Positions 1-7,689 of a stretch of DNA of 11,105 nt are shown here, piece by piece. The number at the start of each line of letters is the position of its first letter. The first letter of the stretch is position 1. This stretch comes from Verrucomicrobiales bacterium. GTDB lineage: Bacteria > Verrucomicrobiota > Verrucomicrobiia > Limisphaerales > Palsa-1400. The position numbers and the translations under genes are program-made. Under the pieces are notes generated by a model. It did not search any database. It was given only the letters and a program-made list of their open reading frames with translations, and was not told the origin of the DNA. The DNA lies in the NCBI GenBank assembly GCA_028293405.1, contig JAQGOW010000068.1, positions 1-11,105 of the forward strand, given 5' to 3'.

Positions 1-1
1 A

Positions 2-160
2 AAACTTGGTTTCGACCATGAAACGGTCCGCAAGGTGATCCGCATGATTGACATCAACGAATACAAACGGCGTCAAGCTGCACCGGGGTTAAAAGTAACG
101 ACGAAAGCATTTGGAGTAGGTCGGAGATTCCCGATCGCGCAACGGTATCGCGAAGAATAA
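2..160 (+). CDS. nadE: Glutamine-dependent NAD+ synthetase, C-terminal end (partial)
   Basis: This is the final 52 codons of an open frame that enters from the left edge and stops with TAA. The visible peptide contains [15 protein letters not shown], then [15 protein letters not shown], which is the conserved extreme C-terminus of the long NAD+ synthetases that combine a nitrilase-like glutaminase domain with an ATP-dependent synthetase domain. The enzyme amidates deamido-NAD+ to NAD+ in the cytoplasm, the last step of NAD biosynthesis. Only the tail is present, so the glutaminase domain and the ATP-binding loop cannot be checked. The gene converges on the leftward polysaccharide operon with a 29-base gap in which I see no hairpin terminator. 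The identification rests on the recognised C-terminal motif; the long glutamine-dependent form is inferred from that motif. Confidence 0.88.
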   Translation, partial: KLGFDHETVRKVIRMIDINEYKRRQAAPGLKVTTKAFGVGRRFPIAQRYREE

Positions 161-189
161 TTCTAGCGGACAAGGAACAAGGCGGAGGT

Positions 190-579
190 CTATTTCAGCA
201 ACTGATAAATTAACGCAACCTGCCCGAGCGACAACGCCCCAAGGCCAATCCACGTTAAAAGCTCGCGCGTCAGCAAACTCTTTTGCTTCACCACCTCGAA
301 GCCAAATCGCATCTTCACGGCGCCAATTTCAATTAAATCTCCCTCGCGCAACGCGGCCTCACTCACTTTGGCGCCATTAACGATCGTCGTCGCTTTTGGA
401 TTTGCAGTCAGCACTAACGATTCGGTCGTCGGCCAGGAAATCGTAAAGTGCTGGTCCCACACTCCAGCGTCATCGAGGGTGAAAGCGGAAGAAGCTGCGC
501 GTCCCACGTGGAACGGCAGCTTCGAAGCTGAAAAGGTTGCACCGGCCTTTTTACCGGAAAGAATGTGCAGTTGAATCAT
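190..579 (-). CDS. Small FHA-domain membrane protein, third gene of the polysaccharide operon
   Basis: The predicted protein has 129 residues. The chosen start is the ATG at 577-579, because it overlaps the stop of the upstream export gene as TAATG, the protein then begins directly with the first FHA strand (MIQLHILSGK), and a longer reading would lie inside the neighbour. Residues about 1-95 read as a forkhead-associated fold: Gly26-Arg27 in the first loop, His44 in the second conserved segment, and Asn68-Gly69 near the end. Residues about 107-127 form a hydrophobic helix (LLTWIGLGALSLGQVALIY), so this is a C-terminally anchored protein with the FHA domain probably in the cytoplasm. FHA domains usually bind phospho-threonine peptides. 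Here the usual SxxH is WDQH (41-44), so the conserved Ser is absent and binding may be altered. Its partner is unknown; translational coupling to the export gene suggests a role in controlling or organising the polysaccharide machinery. The fold call is fairly sure and the role is inference. Confidence 0.8.
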   Translation of the reverse strand: MIQLHILSGKKAGATFSASKLPFHVGRAASSAFTLDDAGVWDQHFTISWPTTESLVLTANPKATTIVNGAKVSEAALREGDLIEIGAVKMRFGFEVVKQKSLLTRELLTWIGLGALSLGQVALIYQLLK

Positions 580-1211
580 TAGAGCCAGCGACGTTTCACG
601 TCTACAGTATCGCCCGGATACACTTGGGGATCCTTCTTGGGGGTTTCGGTGGCTTCGAACCAATTCACCTTTATAATTGTGCCATCCGCGCGGGTTAAGA
701 TCACTTTCTTCTTATTGGCATACTCGGTGAAACCACCGCATGACGCAATTGCGCGCGTTACTGTCATGGCGCCGATGTACTCTTTTCGTTCGCCCTTGAT
801 AACTTCGCCTGTAACGTAAAAGAATCGAGCGTCAGGCTCGACAGTTACTCCAAGAGATTTGTAATAATCGGGCACATATTTCTGGTAAATGATTTCTTCC
901 AATTCCTTGGTTGTTTTCCCCGCAGCAGGAATCGCCGGAAAATAGGGCAGGGCAATCGTGCCGTCTTCTTTCACGGTTACCTTATGGTCCTGTGGCTGAT
1001 TCGCGTTGGCAGCTCGTGATGGTGGAACCAACACAACCTTTACCGTGTCACCAACACGCAACGGGATACGATCAACTGATGGCGCACCTTTGCCGTCTTC
1101 TTTGGCGGTGCCGGCTGGCTGTCCAATCGTCGCACATCCGCAGAATAGAATGGTCGCGCAAAAGAGCGCCGCAATGGCATAACGTGGTAACGTTCTCAAC
1201 ATCGAAATCAT
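579..1211 (-). CDS. Short Wza-like polysaccharide export lipoprotein (Poly_export + SLBB)
   Basis: The predicted protein has 210 residues. It starts with a positively charged segment and a hydrophobic signal, then FCGC, giving a probable lipoprotein cysteine at residue 26 (a lipobox with an unusual Phe at -3). Residues about 49-125 match the polysaccharide export N-terminal domain: IPLRVGDTVKV, then the KVTVKEDGTIALPYFP segment, then the ELEEIIYQKYVPDYY helix. Residues about 127-182 look like one SLBB domain (FFYVTGEV, then YIGAMTVTRAIASCGGF). The protein ends soon after DPQVYPGDTVDVKRRW. Family members such as E. coli Wza are much longer, with further SLBB-type domains and a C-terminal helix that lines the outer-membrane pore; these are absent here. 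The role is probably periplasmic or outer-membrane handling of an exopolysaccharide. The gene lies 17 bases after the kinase gene and overlaps the FHA gene by one base. An in-frame ATG at codon 4 is an alternative start; neither has a clear ribosome binding site. Confidence 0.88.
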   Translation of the reverse strand: MISMLRTLPRYAIAALFCATILFCGCATIGQPAGTAKEDGKGAPSVDRIPLRVGDTVKVVLVPPSRAANANQPQDHKVTVKEDGTIALPYFPAIPAAGKTTKELEEIIYQKYVPDYYKSLGVTVEPDARFFYVTGEVIKGERKEYIGAMTVTRAIASCGGFTEYANKKKVILTRADGTIIKVNWFEATETPKKDPQVYPGDTVDVKRRWL

Positions 1212-1228
1212 ATCTATCAGACCGCGTA

Positions 1229-3403
1229 CTAGTATTTTTGTTTAATCTCAACCTTCGGAGCCGCATCACTCAGCTTCACGACCGTGTTTTCCTTGCCGGT
1301 CGCATACTCATAGTAACCGCTGTAGTAATAGTAATTCTGGTCCTGGCTCACGTTAATATTGTTCAGCACGATGCCGAGCAAGTTTCCGCCAACCTTCAGA
1401 ATCGTCTGCTTCGCGCGAATCGTCATCGGCTGCGGATAGCGGCGATACTGGATGACTTGCAGTACCATGTCCATCTCGCTCGCGAGAATGCTCGCATCGC
1501 TCACCCCGAGTAACGGCGGTGAATCAAAGAACACGAAGTCATAACGTCCTTTCACGTCCTGGATCAATTGCTTCATCTGCGGCGAACTCAAAATTCCCAT
1601 CGAACTGCTCGGCAATTTGCCGCTCGGGATAAAGTCGAGCGAAGGAATTTTCGTGTGCTGAATCACTTCTTCGAGCGACTTCTGTTTGAGCAAGACCGAC
1701 GTAAGCCCGTTCGTGTTTTCCACGTGCATCAATTTATGGATGCTGGGACGGCGCAAGTCGGAATCAATCACCAACACTCGATCGCCGCTCTGCGCGAAAA
1801 TTGTCGCAAGGTTGAACAATGTCGTGGACTTGCCTTCGCCAGCCCCACCGCTGAGCACCGATAACGTCTTCAGCTTGTCATCCTTGCGTGAGAACAACAC
1901 TTGCGTCCGCAACACGCGATATGCTTCCGCGTGCGGACTATCCGCTCCAAGCTCCATCAAGTTGCCGACGTGCTGAGGAATAACTCCGAGCACCGGGGCC
2001 TGCAAGGCGCGTTCAACGTCGTCGATGGTCTTGACGCTGGTATCGAGATATTCGATGAAGAATGCCAAACCAATGCCAACGATCAACCCAACGATAACTC
2101 CCAAAACGATGTTTAACATCACGTTCGGGCTCACTGGCTTATTTGCAGGTGATGGAGTCGCCTGGTCACGAACTACCACGATTGATTGTAGTGGTTGATC
2201 ATACTCCGCTCTCATTGTGCTCACACGAAAACGCAAGTCATCGCGCTGGCGGCGACTGCTTTCCAATTCGTTTTTTGCGATAGGATAAGCCTGCGTTTTG
2301 ATCAACTTCTGGTTGCGAGCCTTTGTCGCAGTGTCAATCTGTTGGTCATAGTCCTGGACTGAAGCCTTTTCGTTGGCGACGCGCTGTTGCAATCCTGCCA
2401 GTAAACCATCGATCTTTGAATCCAACTGCTGTTGCGTGCGTTCCAGCAAAGCTTTTGCCGTCTTAAATTCGGGATTCTGTTCGCCCAAACTTTCCTTCAA
2501 CGCCGTGACCTTTTGTTCTGCTTCGGTCCATTCCGAACTGAGCGTGGATACCACTGGATCAAGTTGACGCGGATAAGCCGCCGTGAGCCCGGTGCGCAAT
2601 TCATCCCGGGTCAGCTTCTTCAAACCAGCAAAAATTTGGCTATCCTCTGTGTAATTACGAGCCTGTTCAGCACGAGAAATCGCCAGACTACGAATGGTTT
2701 CAGTTTCCAGCGTCGTGCTGACGTAAGGATTGTCCTGGATTTCCGAGATGCCAAATTCGGCGCGCATAGTTGCCAGATTGCTTTCGGCCTGCTTGATCTG
2801 CGCGGTTTGTGCTTCCACTTGCTCTTCCAACGACTTCAACCCCGGAGCATGTTCATCGCGCCATTCATTGATACGTGATTCCTTGTAGCTATCAGCAATC
2901 GCATTGGCGATCTTCGCCGCCAAAAGGCGATCACTGTTGCGGACCCAAATTTCAATCAAACTCGTGTTACGCGCCGGTTGCACTTTAACCAAGCGCGACA
3001 GATACAAGTAAGTTGTCTCCTTATCCCATTGTTCTTCACCGGCTTGCTTGGCCAGAATTTTGGTCAACCCGACCATGCCCTTGAACTCCAGCTTTTCGAT
3101 GACCGGATCGAGAATCGAGCGCGATTCAATCTTGCGAAATTCGGTTTGGATCCAGTAAGGGTCGTAACCGATACCCATATTCCCGCCGCCAGTGACCGAC
3201 ACCGCCGAACGCGAACGGTTGACTTCAATACAGACCATGCTGGCGTATTGCGGCTGGAGGACGAACTTGGTGAAAAGCGTGGTCGTGATCACGACAAGGA
3301 AGAACACCGTGAGAATCAGCGCTTTGCGCATTCTGACAATGCGCCAGTAATCCAAAAAATGTAACTTGTTCTCTGGTGTATCGGTCGTGTTAATTGAGTC
3401 CAT
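1229..3403 (-). CDS. Polysaccharide chain-length regulator fused to BY-type tyrosine autokinase
   Basis: The predicted protein has 724 residues. It is an inner-membrane protein of the Wzc type, fusing a Wzz-like co-polymerase to a cytoplasmic bacterial tyrosine kinase. Order of parts: first membrane helix about 28-50; a long periplasmic region about 51-427 rich in coiled coil (190-215, 290-400); a proline-rich motif (417-426); second membrane helix about 428-450; kinase domain about 465-690. In the kinase I see the EX2RX2R oligomerisation motif (Glu493, Arg496, Arg499), Walker A SGGAGEGKST with Lys525, Walker A' VLVIDSDLRRP with Asp547 and Asp549, and Walker B FVFFDSPP with Asp627. A tyrosine cluster follows at 691-700 and the last residue is Tyr724; such clusters are the autophosphorylation sites of this family. 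Cycles of oligomerisation and phosphorylation are known to control polymer length and export. The gene leads the operon, with a promoter-like sequence about 80 bases upstream. Substrate polysaccharide unknown. Confidence 0.95.
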   Translation of the reverse strand: MDSINTTDTPENKLHFLDYWRIVRMRKALILTVFFLVVITTTLFTKFVLQPQYASMVCIEVNRSRSAVSVTGGGNMGIGYDPYWIQTEFRKIESRSILDPVIEKLEFKGMVGLTKILAKQAGEEQWDKETTYLYLSRLVKVQPARNTSLIEIWVRNSDRLLAAKIANAIADSYKESRINEWRDEHAPGLKSLEEQVEAQTAQIKQAESNLATMRAEFGISEIQDNPYVSTTLETETIRSLAISRAEQARNYTEDSQIFAGLKKLTRDELRTGLTAAYPRQLDPVVSTLSSEWTEAEQKVTALKESLGEQNPEFKTAKALLERTQQQLDSKIDGLLAGLQQRVANEKASVQDYDQQIDTATKARNQKLIKTQAYPIAKNELESSRRQRDDLRFRVSTMRAEYDQPLQSIVVVRDQATPSPANKPVSPNVMLNIVLGVIVGLIVGIGLAFFIEYLDTSVKTIDDVERALQAPVLGVIPQHVGNLMELGADSPHAEAYRVLRTQVLFSRKDDKLKTLSVLSGGAGEGKSTTLFNLATIFAQSGDRVLVIDSDLRRPSIHKLMHVENTNGLTSVLLKQKSLEEVIQHTKIPSLDFIPSGKLPSSSMGILSSPQMKQLIQDVKGRYDFVFFDSPPLLGVSDASILASEMDMVLQVIQYRRYPQPMTIRAKQTILKVGGNLLGIVLNNINVSQDQNYYYYSGYYEYATGKENTVVKLSDAAPKVEIKQKY

Positions 3404-3407
3404 AACC

Positions 3408-3421
3408 TGAGTGCTGACTCA
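3408..3421 (-). promoter_or_regulatory. Hairpin next to the kinase start codon
   Basis: The sequence TGAGT-GCTG-ACTCA forms a perfect 5-bp stem with a 4-base loop on either strand. It ends four bases before the kinase ATG, so in the mRNA it would sit where a ribosome binds. It could modulate initiation, but a stem this short may also be chance. Confidence 0.3.
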
Positions 3422-3436
3422 CGCCGCGGACTTGGG

Positions 3437-3466
3437 GCCACGACGTGGCGGATAGGTTCGTGCCAC
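3437..3466 (-). promoter_or_regulatory. Competing inverted repeats in the operon leader
   Basis: Three related 5-mers occur here: GCCAC (3437-3441), GTGGC (3445-3449) and GCCAC again (3462-3466). The middle copy can pair with either neighbour, giving two mutually exclusive hairpins. CACGA (3439-3443) and TCGTG (3458-3462) offer a further pairing. All lie between the predicted promoter and the kinase start. The pairing potential is seen directly; a switching function is inference, and the block could equally be an operator for a repressor. Confidence 0.3.
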
Positions 3467-3482
3467 TAGGTACAAACGTCAA

Positions 3483-3511
3483 ATTTTATTTTAGGCAATC
3501 CACTATGCCAA
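3483..3511 (-). promoter_or_regulatory. Sigma-70-like promoter for the polysaccharide operon
   Basis: Read on the minus strand, TTGGCA (3506-3511) is followed by a 17-base spacer and TAAAAT (3483-3488). Each hexamer matches 5 of 6 consensus positions at the optimal spacing. Transcription would start near 3476, leaving an untranslated leader of roughly 70 bases before the kinase ATG at 3403. Inferred from sequence alone. Confidence 0.5.
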
Positions 3512-3626
3512 ACCGAGGGTGAAAACGGAGGATCTAACGTTAAGAAGCACCGCGCCGGGAGTCTTGAAACTCAATTCCAACTTACCATTGACTGCCCGCG
3601 TCCTTCTGCAAAATTGATTCCGCTCT

Positions 3627-5192
3627 ATGCCGAAGATTCAACGCGCCGTTATTTCCGTTTTCGATAAGACCGGTTTGGTTCCCTTTGCTCAAGCTCTCGC
3701 CGCGGCTGGAGTCGAGATCATTTCAACGGGCGGCACCGCCAAAATTTTGCGCGACCAGGGCCTGATCGTCAGTGATCTCAGCGCCTATACCGGTTTTCCC
3801 GAAATGCTGGACGGGCGCGTTAAAACCCTGCACCCGAAAGTTCACGGCGGCCTATTATATATACGCGGCAATGCCGCGCACGAAGCAGCGGTGAAAAAGC
3901 ATGAGATCAAACCAATCGATTTGATCGTCGTTAATCTTTATCCATTCGAGCAAACCATCGCGAAGCCGAACGTCACCTTGGAAGAAGCAATTGAGAATAT
4001 CGACATCGGCGGACCGGCGATGTTGCGCAGTGCTTCTAAAAATCACGACAGCGTCACGGTCGTGATCGATCCTATGGACTACGCCGAAGTCGCTGATCAA
4101 GTTGCACAAAAGGGTTACACCACACTCGACCTTCGCCGTCGTCTCGCCGCGAAAGTCTTTGCAACAACCTCAAAGTATGACGGCGCGATTGCGAATTATT
4201 TATCTAAGGCGTTCGGCACAAAAGCATCGGCAGGCGAAAAAACTGAAACTTTGCCGAACGAATTGCAGGTAACCCTTCCGCGCGCGCAATCACTTCGTTA
4301 CGGCGAAAACCCGCATCAAAACGCTGCGCTTTACGGCAACTTTGCTGACTACTTCAAACAACTTCACGGCAAGGAGCTTTCTTATAACAACATCCTCGAT
4401 CTCACTGCGGCGGCAATGTTGATTTCAGAATTTGATGGTGAACGCCCAACACTTGCCATCCTGAAGCACACGAATCCATGCGGTGTAGGGCAGGGGAGCA
4501 CTTTGCGCGAAGCCTGGGACAAAGCTATCGCTACTGATAAACAGGCGCCGTTCGGCGGAATCATTGCCGTGAATCGCACGCTCGACGCGGCTTGTGCGGA
4601 AGCGATCGCGGAAATTTTTAGCGAAGTTATTATCGCGCCGGACTTCGCGCCGGATGCCCTCGAGATTCTGCAAAAGAAAAAGAATCTCCGCCTATTGAAG
4701 CTGCTCAAATCGCCTTGCACGAGCGACCTTCAAATACGCAGCGTTGGTGCTGGATCGATTTTAGCTCAACAACCCGATTCAAAAATCATCCGCGAATCGG
4801 ATTTGAAGATTGTTACTAAACGCCAACCGACCGACGCTGAAAAACGGGCGATGCTGTTTGGATGGCTTGTCGTCAAACATCTCAAGTCCAATGCTATCGT
4901 TTACGTTGGTTCCGATCGCACGCTCGGTGTTGGTGCCGGTCAAATGAGTCGTGTCGATTCCAGTCGCATTGCGGTTTGGAAAGCAGGCGAAGCGGGATTG
5001 TCTTTGAAAGGCAGTGTTGTTTGCAGCGACGCCTTCTTCCCATTCGCCGATGGTTTGATCGCCGCCGCCGAAGCCGGCGCAACGGCGGCTATTCAACCGG
5101 GCGGCTCCGTCCGCGACGCCGAAGTTATCGCCGCCGCCGATGAACGCGGACTCACCATGGTCTTCACCGGTGTTCGCCACTTTCGCCATTAG
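3627..5192 (+). CDS. purH: Bifunctional AICAR formyltransferase / IMP cyclohydrolase
   Basis: The predicted protein has 521 residues, the usual PurH length. It catalyses the last two steps of de novo purine synthesis in the cytoplasm: formyl transfer from 10-formyltetrahydrofolate to AICAR, then ring closure to IMP. The N-terminal MGS-like cyclohydrolase domain shows [19 protein letters not shown] (33-41) and [20 protein letters not shown] with Lys66. The transformylase domain shows [25 protein letters not shown], the catalytic pair Lys280-His281 in [21 protein letters not shown], and the closing [10 protein letters not shown] and QPGGSVRD motifs. The ATG at 3627 places the first strand at residue 4, as in the family; no Shine-Dalgarno sequence is visible before it. 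It heads a rightward gene series, with hemL 11 bases behind its stop, and is divergent from the polysaccharide operon. Nothing looks damaged. Confidence 0.98.
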   Translation: MPKIQRAVISVFDKTGLVPFAQALAAAGVEIISTGGTAKILRDQGLIVSDLSAYTGFPEMLDGRVKTLHPKVHGGLLYIRGNAAHEAAVKKHEIKPIDLIVVNLYPFEQTIAKPNVTLEEAIENIDIGGPAMLRSASKNHDSVTVVIDPMDYAEVADQVAQKGYTTLDLRRRLAAKVFATTSKYDGAIANYLSKAFGTKASAGEKTETLPNELQVTLPRAQSLRYGENPHQNAALYGNFADYFKQLHGKELSYNNILDLTAAAMLISEFDGERPTLAILKHTNPCGVGQGSTLREAWDKAIATDKQAPFGGIIAVNRTLDAACAEAIAEIFSEVIIAPDFAPDALEILQKKKNLRLLKLLKSPCTSDLQIRSVGAGSILAQQPDSKIIRESDLKIVTKRQPTDAEKRAMLFGWLVVKHLKSNAIVYVGSDRTLGVGAGQMSRVDSSRIAVWKAGEAGLSLKGSVVCSDAFFPFADGLIAAAEAGATAAIQPGGSVRDAEVIAAADERGLTMVFTGVRHFRH

Positions 5193-5203
5193 ACCCAATT
5201 CAC

Positions 5204-6490
5204 ATGCTCTCCCACACTAAATCAGAAAAACTCTTCGCCGAAGCGCTCAACTATATTCCCGGCGGCGTTAATTCACCGGTGCGCGCGTTTCGCGGCGTCG
5301 GCGGCACTCCATTTTTCGCGAACAAAGTCAGCGGTTCCCATGTCTTCGACGTGGACGGCAATGACTATATCGACTACGTCGGCACCTGGGGTCCGGCAAT
5401 CCTCGGCCACGCACATCCGAAAATAATCAAAGCCGTCAAAGACACTGCAGAGCAGGGGACAAGTTTCGGTATTCCCAACCCCCTCGAAGTTACGATGGCG
5501 AAGCTGGTGTGCGATGCCGTGCCGAGCGTGAAAAAAGTTCGCATGTGCAACTCCGGGACGGAGGCCTGCATGTCCGCCATTCGCCTCGCGCGCGGTTTCA
5601 CTAAACGTGACAAGATCATCAAATTCGACGGCTGCTACCACGGCCATGCTGATTCGTTGTTGGTCAAGGCCGGTTCCGGTGCCCTGACTTTCGGCAATCC
5701 TGACAGTGCCGGCGTGCCCGCAGCATTCACGCAGCACACAATCGTTCTTCCATATAACGACGAAGACGCCGTCACGGCGGCATTCAAAGCCAACCCGAAT
5801 CAAATCGCAGGCATCATCGTTGAACCTGTTCCGGGCAATGCGGGTTTATATGTTCCGAAACCTGGCTATCTCGAATTCTTGCGCAAGAGCACACAAGAAA
5901 ACGGCGCGCTTTTGATTTTCGACGAAGTCATGACCGGGTTCCGTCTCGCACGCGGCGGCGCACAAGAACGATTTGGAATTACGCCGGACCTTTCAACGTT
6001 CGGCAAAATCATCGGGGGCGGTTTGCCGGTCGGTGCATTCGGCGGTCGCGCTGAAATCATGGATTGCCTCGCGCCACTTGGTCCGGTCTATCAAGCCGGC
6101 ACTTTGAGCGGAAATCCTTTGGCAATGGCGGCCGGTATCGCTACCCTCGAAGAACTCGCCGCGAGCAACGCCTACCAAACGCTCGAACACCTGGGCGCGA
6201 TACTTGAAGCCGAAATGAAGAACGCGGCGATTTCCGCCGGTGTGCCGGTGCAATTTAATCGCGTTGGCTCCATGTTCTGCGGCTACTTTACTTCGGAACC
6301 GGTGCACAATTTAGCCGACGCTATGAAAAGCGACCGCGTTCGGTTCGCAAAATATTTCCACGGCATGCTCAACGAAGGTGTTTATTTCGCGCCGTCGCAA
6401 TTCGAAGCCGGCTTCATTTCCGCAGCGCATTCGGAAAAAGACATCGAACACACTGTCCGGAGCGCAACGAAAGTTTTGAAAACACTATAA
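5204..6490 (+). CDS. hemL: Glutamate-1-semialdehyde 2,1-aminomutase
   Basis: The predicted protein has 428 residues, the normal length for this class III aminotransferase-fold enzyme. It converts glutamate-1-semialdehyde to 5-aminolevulinate with pyridoxal phosphate, so the organism makes tetrapyrroles by the C5 route from glutamyl-tRNA. Visible family signatures are [18 protein letters not shown] at the N-terminus, [24 protein letters not shown] (114-130), [19 protein letters not shown], the cofactor aspartate in FDEVMTGFR (Asp240), and the Schiff-base lysine in [18 protein letters not shown] (Lys268), then [12 protein letters not shown]. The ending [21 protein letters not shown] is also typical. 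It follows purH closely and its TAA lies one base before the ruvX ATG, which supports one transcript. The glutamyl-tRNA reductase partner is not in this window. Confidence 0.98.
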   Translation: MLSHTKSEKLFAEALNYIPGGVNSPVRAFRGVGGTPFFANKVSGSHVFDVDGNDYIDYVGTWGPAILGHAHPKIIKAVKDTAEQGTSFGIPNPLEVTMAKLVCDAVPSVKKVRMCNSGTEACMSAIRLARGFTKRDKIIKFDGCYHGHADSLLVKAGSGALTFGNPDSAGVPAAFTQHTIVLPYNDEDAVTAAFKANPNQIAGIIVEPVPGNAGLYVPKPGYLEFLRKSTQENGALLIFDEVMTGFRLARGGAQERFGITPDLSTFGKIIGGGLPVGAFGGRAEIMDCLAPLGPVYQAGTLSGNPLAMAAGIATLEELAASNAYQTLEHLGAILEAEMKNAAISAGVPVQFNRVGSMFCGYFTSEPVHNLADAMKSDRVRFAKYFHGMLNEGVYFAPSQFEAGFISAAHSEKDIEHTVRSATKVLKTL

Positions 6491-6491
6491 T

Positions 6492-6899
6492 ATGCGAGTG
6501 CTCGCCTTAGATCACGGCACCAAACGCATTGGTCTCGCCATCAGCGACGAAATGGGAATGATCGCGCAACCGCTAACATTCCTGAACGCCGAACCGATTG
6601 TCGCATTGCTTGAAAGTCTAAAAAAAGTCGTAGCAGAAAGAAACGTCGAGCAAATCCTCGTGGGCATTCCGCGCAACATGGACGGCACCTACGGGCCCGC
6701 TGCCGAAAAAGCGCGCAAATTTGTAGAACAGTTAAAAGTGGCGATCGGCGTCCCAATCCGCACGTGGGATGAACGCCTTACATCGGTCCAAGCCAATCGT
6801 GACATGATCCAGGGCGGGCTACGCCGCGAAGAACGCAAACTGAAAGCCGACCAAACCGCCGCCGCAATTTTGTTGCAGAGTTATTTGGACAGCCTGTGA
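6492..6899 (+). CDS. ruvX: YqgF/RuvX family pre-16S rRNA nuclease (putative Holliday junction resolvase)
   Basis: The predicted protein has 135 residues, the family length, with an RNase H-like fold. The E. coli relative YqgF matures the 5' end of 16S rRNA; the name RuvX comes from predicted resemblance to Holliday junction resolvases. Motifs seen: VLALDHGTKRIGLAISD with the first acidic residue Asp7; ILVGIPRNMDGTYGPAAE; the second acidic site in TWDERLTS (Glu94); and KADQTAAAILLQSYL with Asp120. All three expected metal-binding acids are therefore present. The start lies one base after the hemL stop, and the gene's TGA overlaps the GTG start of truA (GTGA, 4 bases), so translation of the three genes is probably coupled. 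No Shine-Dalgarno sequence is evident, as expected for a coupled gene. Confidence 0.95.
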   Translation: MRVLALDHGTKRIGLAISDEMGMIAQPLTFLNAEPIVALLESLKKVVAERNVEQILVGIPRNMDGTYGPAAEKARKFVEQLKVAIGVPIRTWDERLTSVQANRDMIQGGLRREERKLKADQTAAAILLQSYLDSL

Positions 6900-7678
6900 A
6901 GTTCAAACTGACCATCGCCTACGACGGCACGAATTACGCAGGATGGCAGGTGCAGAAAATCGGCTTAGGCGTGCAACAGCGTGTCGAAGAAGCGTTGCAG
7001 CGATTTTTTCCCGGCGTGAAACGCGTTCACAGTTCCAGTCGCACCGATACCGGTGTTCACGCGCTCGGCATGGTTGTGCACGTTGAAATTCCCAAAGAAG
7101 AATTCAAAATGCCGATCGCGAGATTCGGATTGGCCATCAATGCATTTCTTCCCGAAGACATTCGCATAATGGCCGTGTCGCATTGTCCGGAGAAATTCCA
7201 CGCCCGTTTTGACGCCAGCGGCAAACAATATCGTTATTTTGTCTGGAACCATTACGCGATGAACCCGTTGTTGCGCGGTCGTGCGTGGCATGTCGGCCCT
7301 GCATTAAACCTCAGGAGGATGCGTGATGCCGCGAAATTGTTCCTCGGCAAACACGACTTTCAATCGTTTGCTGCCAGCCGCGAATACAAGATGGATTCCA
7401 CCGTCCGCACACTGCACCGTTGTGATATCAAAAAAAACGGCGATCTGCTCACCTTCATAATCGAAGGAGACGGCTTCCTATATAAAATGTGTCGAGGCAT
7501 TGCCGGCACGTTGGTTTACGTAGGGCAGGGGAAGATTGCACTCAGTGATGTGAAGAAAATTGTTGCCGCCAAAGACCGAAACGCCGCCGGCATGACGGCC
7601 CCTGCTCACGGGCTTGTGTTGTGGAAAGTATTTTACAAAAAGAAAACCAAGGACAACACCGATGCTACTGATGAGTGA
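6896..7678 (+). CDS. truA: tRNA pseudouridine synthase A
   Basis: The predicted protein has 260 residues. TruA converts uridines 38-40 in the anticodon stem-loop of many tRNAs to pseudouridine. Evidence: KLTIAYDGTNYAGWQVQ at the start; the catalytic motif SSRTDTGVHALG with Asp51; SGKQYRYFVWN and PLLRGRAWHV in the middle; GKHDFQSFAA; and near the C-terminus EGDGFLYKMCRGIAGTLVYVGQGK followed by TAPAHGLVLWKVFY. The start codon is GTG at 6896-6898, chosen because it overlaps the ruvX stop as GTGA and puts the first beta strand at residue 2. The short lysine- and aspartate-rich tail (KKKTKDNTDATDE) is not conserved. A perfect AGGAGG (7313-7318) lies inside the gene. The product is intact and typical. 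Confidence 0.97.
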   Translation: MKFKLTIAYDGTNYAGWQVQKIGLGVQQRVEEALQRFFPGVKRVHSSSRTDTGVHALGMVVHVEIPKEEFKMPIARFGLAINAFLPEDIRIMAVSHCPEKFHARFDASGKQYRYFVWNHYAMNPLLRGRAWHVGPALNLRRMRDAAKLFLGKHDFQSFAASREYKMDSTVRTLHRCDIKKNGDLLTFIIEGDGFLYKMCRGIAGTLVYVGQGKIALSDVKKIVAAKDRNAAGMTAPAHGLVLWKVFYKKKTKDNTDATDE

Positions 7679-7689
7679 GGCTAAAAAAG

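Noticed and set aside
2432..2878. Plus-strand open frames of about 100-200 codons opposite the tyrosine kinase, export, hemL and lepA genes.
   Set aside because: Each is fully antisense to a confidently identified gene and has no domain signature.
3564..3616. Possible purH promoter: TTGAAA at 3564 or TTGACT at 3588.
   Set aside because: Neither has an acceptable -10 hexamer at 16-18 bases (the candidates are ATTGAC and AAATTG), so no plus-strand promoter is called although one must exist nearby.
7430..7437. A run of eight A followed by C in truA, matching the A AAA AAC slippery heptamer in frame.
   Set aside because: It encodes Ile-Lys-Lys-Asn in an otherwise intact TruA. The -1 frame ends after a few codons and no stimulatory stem is obvious, so programmed frameshifting is unlikely.
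4486..7533. The 13-mer GTAGGGCAGGGGA occurs in both purH (near 4486) and truA (near 7521).
   Set aside because: Both copies encode the conserved peptide Val-Gly-Gln-Gly in frame, so the match is most simply shared codon choice rather than a repeat element.
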